DNA of 64,000 nt, taken from contig CBDCPE010000004.1 in NCBI GenBank assembly GCA_965220055.1, positions 2,294,001 through 2,358,000 on the forward strand. The letters run 5' to 3'. Below, one piece after another: positions 16,864 to 25,517 of this stretch. The position numbers and the translations under genes were made by a program. The notes beneath the pieces were generated by a model that did no database searches, was not told the origin of the DNA, and saw nothing but the letters and a program-made list of their open reading frames with translations. This DNA comes from Bin87 sp965220055. Lineage in GTDB: Bacteria; Chloroflexota; Dehalococcoidia; Lucifugimonadales; UBA3495. Within the stretch, counting starts at the first letter, position 1. Every line of letters starts with the position of its first letter.

Positions 16864-18578
16864 GCTTCAATGGGGCCACCGCCTTTCGGTAGTGGAAACA
16901 CGGGATATGCGCCGGCGGCGGCTCGGGCTCGAGGATGCTTCAATGGGGCCACCGCCTTTCGGTAGTGGAAACGAGGAGACGGTGAACAACAAGTTCGACC
17001 GGATCATGGAGCTTCAATGGGGCCACCGCCTTTCGGTAGTGGAAACCAGGAGTACGTGCGCTCCAGGATTGAACGGGGCAAGCTTCAATGGGGCCACCGC
17101 CTTTCGGTAGTGGAAACACCATGAACGTCAGGGCGCGGGATTCGCCACGGTCGGCGCTTCAATGGGGCCACCGCCTTTCGGTAGTGGAAACTCGAGCTTC
17201 GCGAGTTCCCGGTCAACGTACTGGTCGCTTCAATGGGGCCACCGCCTTTCGGTAGTGGAAACGCGACCTGCCCGACACCACCTACGCGCACAACTTCCTC
17301 GGGCTTCAATGGGGCCACCGCCTTTCGGTAGTGGAAACCGACCAGGAGCGTGTTCCGCCGCTTGTTTTCCGTGGCGCTTCAATGGGGCCACCGCCTTTCG
17401 GTAGTGGAAACTTCAGTACCTGCGCGACGAGTTCGCCCAGCTGCTGAAGGCTTCAATGGGGCCACCGCCTTTCGGTAGTGGAAACATGATTGGCTGGCGC
17501 GGGTACAACGCCTACAACACCATGCTTCAATGGGGCCACCGCCTTTCGGTAGTGGAAACAGGATAGAAACTCGAAATTCTCAGGAACTTCACCGTCGCTT
17601 CAATGGGGCCACCGCCTTTCGGTAGTGGAAACTGCGGGCTGGATCGTGCGCCAGACCAATCATTGGATAGCTTCAATGGGGCCACCGCCTTTCGGTAGTG
17701 GAAACAGCCAAAACCGGCAGTGACCGCCGGTTGATGAAAGAGCTTCAATGGGGCCACCGCCTTTCGGTAGTGGAAACAGCCAAAACCGGCAGTGACCGCC
17801 GGTTGATGAAAGAGCTTCAATGGGGCCACCGCCTTTCGGTAGTGGAAACTGGCGATGAATACGCTCACGCGCATCACGGAGAGCAAGCTTCAATGGGGCC
17901 ACCGCCTTTCGGTAGTGGAAACCAGCTCCGGCCGCTCCGCTAGCAGGGCATCGATGTAGCTTCAATGGGGCCACCGCCTTTCGGTAGTGGAAACTCGTTG
18001 CTGTACTCCCGTTCGCGCTGTGGCGGTACGTAGCTTCAATGGGGCCACCGCCTTTCGGTAGTGGAAACTCGTTGCTGTACTCCCGTTCGCGCTGTGGCGG
18101 TACGTAGCTTCAATGGGGCCACCGCCTTTCGGTAGTGGAAACTTGATGTTGCCCGCGAACAGGCTCGCCAGCAGCGAATAGCTTCAATGGGGCCACCGCC
18201 TTTCGGTAGTGGAAACTTTCCCAAAATGCCATCGAGGGAGCACAGATCGGGTAGCTTCAATGGGGCCACCGCCTTTCGGTGGTGGAAACGCCCAACTTCT
18301 CGAACATGCACCTCTACTCGGACAGGCTTCAATGGGGCCACCGCCTTTCGGTAGTGGAAACTTGGGAGAGGCGCTGTTCCCGCTGGCGGCGCTCGAAGCT
18401 TCAATGGGGCCACCGCCTTTCGGTAGTGGAAACGATGGAGGTAACGCGGATCTTTTGCGAGGTGGTTTGGCTTCAATGGGGCCACCGCCTTTCGGTAGTG
18501 GAAACCGGAATATTCGTCCGCCGTTGACGGGTTGAGCATCACGCTTCAATGGGACCACCGCCTTTCGGTAGTGGAAAC
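16864..18578 (-). CRISPR. Type I-G array, leader-proximal segment (24 repeats)
   Basis: Twenty-four 36-nt repeats start at 16864 and recur every 71-76 bp to 18543. With the distal segment the locus has 30 repeats. Spacers are 35-40 nt. Two spacers are each present twice in tandem (17706-17741 with 17778-17813, and 17995-18032 with 18069-18106). The repeat at 18254 has one changed base and the one next to the leader at 18543 has another. The array lies downstream of cas2 in the same orientation. Confidence 0.95.
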
Positions 18579-18773
18579 GGCTCTTTACGGCTCGCTTACG
18601 TCGCGGATGCACCAGACAGAGCCATTTTTCGCAAGAAACGACCTCAGGGTAAACGGCGTCGCCGGCGCACATGATACTGGTTTGGCAGAACCCTGGTTGA
18701 GAAGTTGCGAGAGGTGCAGCACGACAACTTCACCACTGGACCTCTCGCCGGATAACGGTGTTCCACCGGGCGC
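18579..18773 (-). promoter_or_regulatory. CRISPR leader
   Basis: This 195-bp gene-free stretch lies between the cas2 stop and the first repeat of the array in the deduced transcription sense, the position of a leader that carries the array promoter and directs spacer insertion. I see no clear promoter boxes, so the call rests on position. Confidence 0.6.
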
Positions 18774-19064
18774 TCATACGATCACAGCAGCGCGGCGGGG
18801 TAACTCCCGCGCGTTTCCCAGGGTAATGAAACTATCACGCCCCCTCCCGTCCGAAGGACCCATATCTACGATCAGCGCCCGGTCCTCCTTCAGGTTCAGA
18901 ACTTCCGTTAGCGCTGCTTCCAGCAACACCCTTTCCTTGGGCGACAGATCGCAGACGAACACCGAATATTGCGCGGGTTCGCCGAATCCGTTCATTTTCC
19001 TGTGAGTCTGAGCCAGCCGCTTGGGGTCGGCAACATCGTAGCATACGAGGAATCTGTTGCGCAT
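18774..19064 (-). CDS. cas2: CRISPR adaptation protein Cas2
   Basis: The 96-residue protein begins MRNRFLVCYDVADPKRLAQ, the beta strand of Cas2 with the aspartate, and contains FGEPAQYSVFVCDLS, where the second strand of the ferredoxin fold is expected. Cas2 dimers bridge Cas1 dimers in the integrase that inserts new spacers. It starts 2 bp after the cas4-cas1 stop and is the last cas gene before the leader. Confidence 0.92.
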   Translation of the reverse strand: MRNRFLVCYDVADPKRLAQTHRKMNGFGEPAQYSVFVCDLSPKERVLLEAALTEVLNLKEDRALIVDMGPSDGRGRDSFITLGNARELPRRAAVIV

Positions 19065-19066
19065 AT

Positions 19067-20770
19067 TTACCTCGTCCTGAATACCGGATAGGTTGGCAAT
19101 TCGCCGAGCAGATGTCTGGCCAACAAACGGGCCTGTATTTCCAGGATACGGCGATAGCTGACTGAGTAGCCGAACAGGGGATGAGTTACGAGAGTGTCCA
19201 TCCGCCTCTCATAGGCTTCAATCACTTTACGGCGGCCATTGGGGGTGAGGGCTGTCGCATCGCCCCGCGTAACGAAATGCCCCGTCCCCAGTTCCCCGTT
19301 GTTGATCAGGCTGATACACACCGAATCGGCAATTATGGGGCGGAATTCTTCCACCAGATCCAGTGCGAGGGCGGGTTTCCCATACTTCGGCTGGTGGTAG
19401 AATCCCAAGTAGGGATCGAAGCCCACTGTAAGAGCCGTGATCATCGCTTGTTTGATGAGCATGGCGTACAGAAACGAAAGAACGGCATTTACAGGGTCCC
19501 GAGGCGGTCGACGGTTCCTCCCCTGAAAATCGAAGTCCACGGATCCGACCTTGATCATCCCCTGGAACTTCGAGAAGTAGGTTCGTGCCGCGGCTCCTTC
19601 GATACCCAGCAAAGTGTCCACAGATGGAGCCACAAGCGCCCGGTCGGCGAGCCGGTTCAGTTCGACCAGAGTTGCCGAGCGCACCTCCCGGTGGTTGCGG
19701 CGCAGCATGGTGCGGCAGTTCTTTATTTTACCGAACACCAGCTGCCTGGAGATGGATAACGCTGTCTCAGAGGTAACTGCTCCCATGAATTGCCGGCAGC
19801 GCAATTCCACGTTTTTGTGACCCATGCCATTGGTGATGCCCCGGAACCATCCGCCGTAGGTGAAGTAACAGATAGGGATGCTGCGGTCGCACAATTCCCG
19901 AACCGCCTGGGTGGTGACCTGCACGTTGCCGAAGAGCGCTAGATGGGAGATTTCCATCAGGCGGACCCTCTGTAGCACTTGCCCCTTCTGTTTCACTTCC
20001 AGCTGTTCGCCGGACTTTCCGACCACGGCGCCCTGGGTTTGGACGTATACCGGAATGGCGTCGTCCCGGGCGGGCGCCATCCGGCGAACGTCCTCCGGCG
20101 TAATGGCGCGTCCGCCCGCAGAGAGAAAGTTCACCTCGTCCGGGAGGCAAATGCCCACCAGGGAACACCGGGGGCATTTGGGGCTGTCCACCAGAGGTGG
20201 GGGAACGCAGCCCGAGGAGGCCATGTCGCGAATACCCGACAACAATGCCAAGGTACGCGAGATGAGGGCATCATCCAATGGGACGGCGATTCGCTGGCGG
20301 GACTCCACGAAGTAGAGCATTCCCTGGTAGCAGGTGTAGCCGTTGGCGCGGAGCAGCAGTCCCTGGATGCAGACCTGGACCCGTTCCGGCTCCCATGCGC
20401 CCTCCGGCAAATCGGGCGCTTTACCATGCTTGTAGTCGACCGGGATGACCGCGTTGCCTTGGCCTTCAATCAGGTCGATGCGGGCGATGACACCCAAGGT
20501 CTGATCGGAGATCAGGACGGACCGGGCGTGAATGGTTTCCGCTGTGGCATCGTCATCGTCCCCCGGACCGGCCTCCTCTTTGGCGGGACGCGGCGGCAAC
20601 CCTCCCGAAGGGCGATCTACCCTGCGATGCTGGAAACGGCCCTCGATGGTGTCAACGCTGTCGGCGAACTCGCCCTGCACCCATTCCAGGTAAGCCAGAC
20701 GGGGGCAGTAGGCGTACTCGTTGAGCATCCGTGCGGGAACCAATTCCGGAACTGAGATGTCGGATGTCAC
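19067..20770 (-). CDS. cas4-cas1: Cas4-Cas1 fusion protein
   Basis: Residues 1 to about 215 are Cas4: a first cysteine in NEYAYCPRLAYLEW, a RecB-like core (IPVDYKHGK) and a C-terminal cluster CPRCSLVGIC, which together hold an iron-sulfur cluster. The rest is Cas1, with SIPICYFTYGGWFRG, the helical domain with DPVNAVLSFLYAML, then GFDPYLGFYHQPKYGKPALALDLVEEFR. The fusion is typical of type I-G/I-U, where Cas4 selects the PAM and trims prespacers. I chose a GTG at 20770, 7 bp after the csb2 stop, giving 567 residues; a longer open frame to 21370 lies inside csb2. Confidence 0.92.
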   Translation of the reverse strand: MTSDISVPELVPARMLNEYAYCPRLAYLEWVQGEFADSVDTIEGRFQHRRVDRPSGGLPPRPAKEEAGPGDDDDATAETIHARSVLISDQTLGVIARIDLIEGQGNAVIPVDYKHGKAPDLPEGAWEPERVQVCIQGLLLRANGYTCYQGMLYFVESRQRIAVPLDDALISRTLALLSGIRDMASSGCVPPPLVDSPKCPRCSLVGICLPDEVNFLSAGGRAITPEDVRRMAPARDDAIPVYVQTQGAVVGKSGEQLEVKQKGQVLQRVRLMEISHLALFGNVQVTTQAVRELCDRSIPICYFTYGGWFRGITNGMGHKNVELRCRQFMGAVTSETALSISRQLVFGKIKNCRTMLRRNHREVRSATLVELNRLADRALVAPSVDTLLGIEGAAARTYFSKFQGMIKVGSVDFDFQGRNRRPPRDPVNAVLSFLYAMLIKQAMITALTVGFDPYLGFYHQPKYGKPALALDLVEEFRPIIADSVCISLINNGELGTGHFVTRGDATALTPNGRRKVIEAYERRMDTLVTHPLFGYSVSYRRILEIQARLLARHLLGELPTYPVFRTR

Positions 20771-20777
20771 GTTATTG

Positions 20778-22253
20778 TCACCTCTTCGGGATGAATACGC
20801 CCAGGCCCTGGTGGCAGGCGAACCCCAGAGCAACCGGTCCGGAGACTGGATTTTGGAACTCGATCGTGAAATTGAACGCTCCGCCCCCAGTGGAACCGCC
20901 GCCCTTCTTGTACTTGAAGAAATCAAAGGGGCGAAAGCCGCCTGATTGCCCTTCCCGCATGGGTTTGATAGGCATTCGGGACTCGTGACTTTCCGCGCGC
21001 ACCAAGCTCGGTCCGCCGGGATAACGCAGGGAGGCTTCCCTGGTGATCTGTTCCTCAGGGCTGTCCACCATCGACTTCCTCCCGTTCTCATCCCTGGGTC
21101 CGCGGAACTTGATGTGGCGAGGTAGTACGTAGGGGGTGAGCGACTGCCAGGATGTCGCCGTGCCGAACAACGGCGACACGCCGGTGAAATCGCCGACTGC
21201 GCCATGGGCCAGATAAGCCAGCTGAACCGGCTCCCGTTGGCCACCGGGATTGAGGGTCTCCACTGCCGCCACGGCTCGAAATTCCGCCGCCGTGAGTCCT
21301 GCGGACGCCCACACCGTGAGGTGGTCCAGACGTCCGTCGCCGTCCTCGTCGGTGGGGAGATAGAAGGCATGACCGTGGCCCTGCAGGGGTTTCCCGGAAG
21401 CGTCCTTGCCCGACAGGGTCTGGGAAACTGCGCCCCGGTTGCCTCTGCCGTATTGAGACATTACGCTCTGCCGCGCCAACTCGCCCCACCTGAGGGTATC
21501 AAAGGTCATGGGCAGAACTCTGCCGCCCATAGCGAACCGGACAACCTGTGCCCCCGCGCCCAGATCGATGTCCGATGGCGGACTGGCGCGGAACGCGGTG
21601 AAACAGTCCGGTCGGCGCACGTAGGTCCACCACCGAGCGCCTTCGGGGTCGATGCGGCCACCGCGCCGGAGATTGGAGGTCTCCACTTCCAGGTCCTCGA
21701 GGCTGAGCGGAGTGCGCGGCGTCAGCGTGCGAACAATCTCCCAATCTCCTTCAGGAACGGCGCCGGTCTTCATGGGAAAGGAGTTTGCCGTCTCCGGGCA
21801 GTGCGAGACCAGGCAGGCCTCGACCCACGATTCGGCCCGACCCAGGTAGGGCATATTGTGGAGGATGCCGTTCAGGTCATCGCGCTGGAGCGATGTCAAT
21901 TCCAGGCCAGGCCAGATGACAAACAACGGATCGTCGGGCTTGATGGTTACGAATGAGTCGATGACCAGAGTGCTACGTTGTCTCACTCCTTCGTGGTACG
22001 GCATGAAGTGGCGGGTGTGGCCCGTCGACGCCGTGGGCAGCCGGAACTCCGGGAGTTCCGCCGCCATTGCCGTCAGTACCGGCACGACACGCTCGGGTTC
22101 CAGGTCCGGCCGGGTGCGCCGCCAGGTGGCGGTGATCCCCCGGAGGATCCGCCATGGAGACGGGGGCCACTCGGAGACGCCTTCGTTGACGTGTCGCCCC
22201 CACGGAGTGGCGTGATAGCGGTTGGCGGTAAATATGAACTTTATCGCGAGCAT
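20778..22253 (-). CDS. csb2: Csb2, Cas5-Cas6-like RAMP subunit of type I-G
   Basis: The 491-residue product starts MLAIKFIFTANRYHATPWGRHVNEG.. and contains EWPPSPWRILRGI, typical of the GSU0054/Csb2 family, which joins a Cas5-like part to a Cas6-like part. A C-terminal glycine-rich segment (KYKKGGGSTGGGAFNF) may be the RAMP G-loop. A histidine-bearing LQGHGHAFYLPTDEDGDGRLDHLTVWA region could include the crRNA-processing site, which is inference. The stop lies 7 bp before the cas4-cas1 GTG. Confidence 0.88.
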   Translation of the reverse strand: MLAIKFIFTANRYHATPWGRHVNEGVSEWPPSPWRILRGITATWRRTRPDLEPERVVPVLTAMAAELPEFRLPTASTGHTRHFMPYHEGVRQRSTLVIDSFVTIKPDDPLFVIWPGLELTSLQRDDLNGILHNMPYLGRAESWVEACLVSHCPETANSFPMKTGAVPEGDWEIVRTLTPRTPLSLEDLEVETSNLRRGGRIDPEGARWWTYVRRPDCFTAFRASPPSDIDLGAGAQVVRFAMGGRVLPMTFDTLRWGELARQSVMSQYGRGNRGAVSQTLSGKDASGKPLQGHGHAFYLPTDEDGDGRLDHLTVWASAGLTAAEFRAVAAVETLNPGGQREPVQLAYLAHGAVGDFTGVSPLFGTATSWQSLTPYVLPRHIKFRGPRDENGRKSMVDSPEEQITREASLRYPGGPSLVRAESHESRMPIKPMREGQSGGFRPFDFFKYKKGGGSTGGGAFNFTIEFQNPVSGPVALGFACHQGLGVFIPKR

Positions 22254-22279
22254 GTTGTTTCCTTGCCCATGGGTCGTTT

Positions 22280-23284
22280 CTATCTCCGCTGGAAGGCAAG
22301 CTCCGTGACGGGCGGGTCGGCGAACAGGCCCTCCGCGGCACAGGCGGCGATCAACGCGGGAAGTTCCGACTCCAGTTCCGGGAGGACCGGCACAGCAAAC
22401 CCGTCCTTGGGCCGGGTGACTGCCAGGTCTCCAACCACGTCGAGGTCACAGGCGGTGCGCAGCCGCAGGCCGATATCCAGGAACTTGCGGATCTTCCACA
22501 ACGCCAGCGTCACGAGGAACCGCTCGGCGGTATCGCCCAGGCCGTAGGCCCTGATCTGCGCCAGATCCAGGTTGAAGTAGGCGGTAATACACCCGGCGGT
22601 GTACTCGGTGCGGTGAAACGGGACGTTCCCATACCCTTCTGCGGCGCCGCCGGTGACCCCGATTTCCCGCAGAGCAGACGGCGCCGGAGCCACCCGGTCG
22701 TTCTTGACCCCGCCGCTATCTGCGACGCTGGCTCCCCGGGCTTCTATGAAGCCGGACAGGCATCGCTGCAGGCGAGCGCGTCCGTCAATCTCCGTCAGGA
22801 AAACCCCGTGCAGCACTGATCCAGGGTCGTATTTGAACGCGGCCCGAGCCAGCGTGGCCCGGTTGAATATCCCAACCTGTTCGTTGCGTTCCGGCAATTT
22901 GGCTTCGCTGCGGAATTGATCAATAAAACCGGAGCCGTTTTTCATGATGTAGGGCGAGTTGAGCCGGTGGGCTTCCAGCAACGAGTTGGTGCTTCCTCCG
23001 CTGTCCCACAGGTCAACGGACACGTAGGGCATTCCGGTAACCGCCGGGGCCAACGAACCGGTCGCATCGTCCCAGCAGACCCATTCCAGCCGGTTGGCCA
23101 CGGACTGGGCGGACTCGACCAAGACCATCGGCGTCGGGGCTCCATCGGCGCCGAGACCGTCGTATACGGCCGGCCCCAGGTCGGGGAAGCCCGTCGGCTG
23201 GAAGCGCGTCCCCTGCGCCGGTTCCAGTCGGGCTTCCATCAGCAAGCGTGGGTGACCGTCAAACTGTTGTAACTGAATCGGCAT
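22280..23284 (-). CDS. csb1: Csb1, Cas7-like backbone subunit of type I-G
   Basis: The 334-residue product resembles the GSU0053/Csb1 family: LVESAQSVANRLE, then DSGGSTNSLLEAHRLNSPYI and ..NRATLARAAFKYDPGSVLHGVFL, and the conserved EYTAGCITAYFNLDLAQIRAYGLG. In the effector complex several copies coat the crRNA spacer. It sits between csx17 and csb2 with short gaps and no intervening promoter that I can see. Confidence 0.88.
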   Translation of the reverse strand: MPIQLQQFDGHPRLLMEARLEPAQGTRFQPTGFPDLGPAVYDGLGADGAPTPMVLVESAQSVANRLEWVCWDDATGSLAPAVTGMPYVSVDLWDSGGSTNSLLEAHRLNSPYIMKNGSGFIDQFRSEAKLPERNEQVGIFNRATLARAAFKYDPGSVLHGVFLTEIDGRARLQRCLSGFIEARGASVADSGGVKNDRVAPAPSALREIGVTGGAAEGYGNVPFHRTEYTAGCITAYFNLDLAQIRAYGLGDTAERFLVTLALWKIRKFLDIGLRLRTACDLDVVGDLAVTRPKDGFAVPVLPELESELPALIAACAAEGLFADPPVTELAFQRR

Positions 23285-23330
23285 ATCCGCACTCTCCGTT
23301 ATCGTGTTTGTTCGCGTTTTTGATCGCTGA

Positions 23331-25517
23331 TCAGATTGGCCGGCTGGCGGCGCTTCCGTCTTGAAGAACGGGTCTGCGCAACGCGAGCCTGGCCAGGGTG
23401 GTGTATGCAGCCGTATCGGTTGGAAATAACAGCGCGGCGGCCAACCGTCGCCCCTGCTCCGACCGGTCGGGTATCCCGGGAGCGTTGGACAACGTTGGGG
23501 GAAGTCCTGCAGCTCTCAGGCGGCGCAACGCCACCTGGTAGGCGTCCTTGATCCTCCCTGCCCTCAGCATCGCGATCATGGCGGGTTCCATCCAGATGTC
23601 AGTGTCAACGATGCCAAACGCGGGACAGTCGAACCTGCCGGGCAGCAGGGTCAGCTTCATGACCGCGTATGCCGTCGGCAGGGCCACCGGCACGCTCCGT
23701 TGCCGGTCTAGCGACGCCGTGAGCGACCGGTGGCGCACAAACGACAGGGGCAGGGCCAGCTCCACCATGCGCTGTACATCCACCCCGCCGTTCAAAAACG
23801 CCACGACATCGTCCAACGAAGCAGCGTAGGACGAGTCCAGGGGCGGGTGGCGCAGGCTTGCCATCCCGCCTTCAAGGCAGCGGCGTTCCAGCACGGCCGT
23901 CATGTTGGACAACGCATCTCCCGCAGTCCAGACAAAAGACGTACTGCCCTCCTTCCAGTCGGCGCGCCGGCGCGCGTCCACGGGCTCCAGGTTTTCCCGG
24001 ATTCGACCGGCGTACACCTGTCCGTCTTTTTGTCCGGAGAGAATGGATGCCATCGCGCGGGCCAGCCGGAACTCGGCAGTCCGGTCGTCCGCATGATCGA
24101 GCCACTGCCGGGAGAGACCGTTGAGGGGGCGCACTGGGTACGGCCCGTTGTGAAGCGAAGAGGTGGCCAGCCACCGCTCCGCGTGCCCCACGGCTATGAG
24201 CACGTTCTGCAAGTCGCGTGGCTGGCCATGCTGGCAGAAGTCGATGATGGTCTGGTCAACCCGACGGAGCGCCGTGCCCAGGCCGGCCGGCGCGTTCCGG
24301 ACCGCAGCGGCCCTCCTCAGGCTTTCCAGCCACGGGTCCAGGTCAAAGAGGACGTCGGCGCGCTGCGCGGCATCCCGGTCATCACGGAGGTGAAATCGGC
24401 CCAGCGGAGCGGCCAGGTACGCCAGACCGTTCCGCTCCAGGAAGCCATACCGCTGGAATTGGGCAACGCCGCGCTCCGTGCCCAACCCGACCACCGCCCT
24501 GGCGAAGTTCGTGCCGTTGGCAACCTGCCGCCGCCCGAGTTGCGCCCGCCCCTCCGACACCAGGTGGTTCAATTCGTTGAGGTTCGCAGGGCGATCCCAG
24601 AGCGGCGCCCAGAACTCCGCGCGCGCCGCACCTCCGTATTCAGAGTCCGCGGCCGTCCCGTAACCGGCGGCGGAGTTATCCACCGTGAAGGGAAACACGG
24701 CTTTGGACGACGATAGGGGCGACAGCCGGCGGGCGGCCGCGCCCGCGAACAACAGCGCGCCCTCGAACATGAGCGCGTAATCCCAGGGATTGGTCATCGC
24801 CTCATCATTGAACCCCACCGAGGCGTTGGCGCCGCCAACGCTTCCAGGGTTGTAAAACCCGGTCGATCGTTTCCTGACCAGCTCGGGCGCTCCCTCGTTG
24901 AATAAGGCGGCAACAACCTGGTTGTTGCCGATGGCGTCGCCATTGCGCCGTTGGTCCAGATTCAGCGCCAGCACCACGCTCTGCATGAAGTTGTTGCTGA
25001 AATCCAGCCGGCCGTCGTTGCCCCCCGTGCCGAGCAGCGGCGGGTATTTGGCCCCATCTGCGGTGAGTACGTACGCTGCATCCAGCCAGTCCAGAGCGGC
25101 GTCAGGGAACCGGGCCCGGCACTCGGCGAGGATCCATTCCTTCGTCCCCTTTCCGAGCCCCCCGCATTGATCCAATATCTGCTTGCCGGTCGCAACGACC
25201 TCGTTCCAAAGCTGGAACCTCGGCGATTCAAGCTCCAGGATGGCGTCCATCGCCTTCGCGTTGTCCTTGGCGTGGAAACCACTGCCGCCGTTCCAGGGCG
25301 AGACGATGGGCGTGGGCCGGTACTCCTCCAGAAAGAATTGGACCAGGGCTTCACGGTTCAGCGTCGAGCGCAGGAAGAAGCCGTCGTTCTGCCAGAAAGC
25401 GCGGGCCCCCTGGTCCTTCTGCTCGGACACCAGGCGGACAATTCCCAGGGCCTTCAGATAGGCCATCAGCGGCTCGGGAGTGCATCCCCCCAGTTCAAGT
25501 TCGTGTACCTGGCTCAT
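23331..25517 (-). CDS. csx17: Csx17 (Cas8-like) large subunit of type I-G
   Basis: The 728-residue protein begins with the family signature LGGCTPEPLMAYLKALGIVRLV and continues with FFLEEYRPTPIVSPWNGGSGFH. Csx17 takes the place of Cas8 as the large subunit thought to recognise the PAM. It starts inside the end of cas3 (four-base ATGA overlap). Length is as expected for the family. No frameshift is seen. Confidence 0.88.
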   Translation of the reverse strand: MSQVHELELGGCTPEPLMAYLKALGIVRLVSEQKDQGARAFWQNDGFFLRSTLNREALVQFFLEEYRPTPIVSPWNGGSGFHAKDNAKAMDAILELESPRFQLWNEVVATGKQILDQCGGLGKGTKEWILAECRARFPDAALDWLDAAYVLTADGAKYPPLLGTGGNDGRLDFSNNFMQSVVLALNLDQRRNGDAIGNNQVVAALFNEGAPELVRKRSTGFYNPGSVGGANASVGFNDEAMTNPWDYALMFEGALLFAGAAARRLSPLSSSKAVFPFTVDNSAAGYGTAADSEYGGAARAEFWAPLWDRPANLNELNHLVSEGRAQLGRRQVANGTNFARAVVGLGTERGVAQFQRYGFLERNGLAYLAAPLGRFHLRDDRDAAQRADVLFDLDPWLESLRRAAAVRNAPAGLGTALRRVDQTIIDFCQHGQPRDLQNVLIAVGHAERWLATSSLHNGPYPVRPLNGLSRQWLDHADDRTAEFRLARAMASILSGQKDGQVYAGRIRENLEPVDARRRADWKEGSTSFVWTAGDALSNMTAVLERRCLEGGMASLRHPPLDSSYAASLDDVVAFLNGGVDVQRMVELALPLSFVRHRSLTASLDRQRSVPVALPTAYAVMKLTLLPGRFDCPAFGIVDTDIWMEPAMIAMLRAGRIKDAYQVALRRLRAAGLPPTLSNAPGIPDRSEQGRRLAAALLFPTDTAAYTTLARLALRRPVLQDGSAASRPI

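Noticed and set aside
16892..18535. Long open frames across the CRISPR array in several frames on both strands.
   Set aside because: They are translations of the repeat (recurring MGPPPFGSGN or FHYRKAVAPLK) and not genes.
19067..21370. A 767-residue frame for cas4-cas1.
   Set aside because: The first 200 residues lie antisense-free but inside csb2 on the same strand in another frame and have no similarity; the GTG at 20770 fits the operon spacing.
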